A DNA stretch of 64,000 nucleotides from Cinclus cinclus (taxonomy: Eukaryota > Chordata > Aves > Passeriformes > Cinclidae). Of this stretch, positions 63,801 through 64,000 are shown piece after piece. Position 1 is the stretch's first letter. Each line of letters starts with the position of its first letter. Under the pieces are notes generated by a model. It did not search any database. It had not been told where the DNA came from and saw nothing but the letters and a program-made list of their open reading frames with translations. Made by a program: the position numbers and the translations under genes. The stretch lies in the NCBI RefSeq assembly GCF_963662255.1, contig NC_085047.1, positions 49,350,006 through 49,414,005 on the forward strand. The letters run 5' to 3'.

Positions 63801-64000
63801 CTTCCAACTTCTTTGCCATTATTTGAAACCGCTGGCCACTAGGGAAATTTTCTCACCTCGTCCTATCAAAAAGTTCTATTTTACTTCTTGATCCTCAATT
63901 TTCTACTTCACACTGCTTAGCATTCTTCATGGACACAGAATGCCATAATATTTCAGCCAAACTTATCTTCCTTCCTTGTTATACAACTCTCTTCCTTCCT
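57802..64000 (-). other. FLT1 intron 10, partial (6.2 kb to the window edge)
   Basis: No exon 10 could be found: no minus-strand frame shows the Ig5 tryptophan and cysteine motifs next to a donor of the required phase. An A/AAAC-rich stretch lies at 58484. The rest has only short unrelated open frames. Confidence 0.75.
58484..58550. repeat. A-rich, AAAC-type simple repeat
   Basis: A runs broken by single C or CC, about 65 bp. Confidence 0.92.

Overview
This window is an animal genomic locus, most likely avian. All convincing coding sequence is on the minus strand and is cut into short exons with GT..AG borders. The interspersed repeats are CR1 LINE fragments, including the typical bird CR1 3' ends that resemble ATTCTATGATTC. 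There is no operon structure, no RNA gene and no second protein-coding gene that I can support.

The minus strand carries the 3' two thirds of one gene, FLT1 (VEGFR-1, the vascular endothelial growth factor receptor 1 tyrosine kinase). Read from right to left, twenty exons can be placed to the base. They correspond to exons 11 to 30 in the human 30-exon numbering. All twenty join in frame and together encode 847 residues with no stop or frameshift. Exons 11-15 (57801 down to 34502) encode the membrane-proximal immunoglobulin domains, roughly Ig5 part to Ig7. Exon 16 (28380-28274) is the transmembrane helix and exon 17 the juxtamembrane segment. Exons 18-26 (19935-9388) are the split kinase domain with its kinase insert in exons 20-22. 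Exons 27-30 (9294-2809) are the C-terminal tail with its phosphotyrosine sites. The 3' UTR runs down to a poly(A) signal at 1109-1114. Exons 1-10 lie beyond the right edge of the window. The left 1.08 kb is downstream flank with nothing recognisable.

The most informative non-standard feature is at 41419-41513. Read through past the exon 13 splice donor, the frame stays open for 31 codons and encodes a tail nearly identical to that of mammalian soluble FLT1 (sFLT1, intron-13 form). It ends in a stop and has AATAAA signals downstream inside the intron. So the same locus can make a membrane receptor by splicing or a secreted VEGF trap by intronic polyadenylation, and this window holds both alternatives.

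The rest is intron, from 93 bp to over 8 kb, with CR1 fragments at about 23.8-24.3, 24.5, 28.0, 32.9-33.4 and 46.9-47.9 kb and several microsatellites. I found no new defence-type or mobile system. The points worth a second look concern soluble-isoform conservation, tail divergence, splice-site strength and repeat structure.
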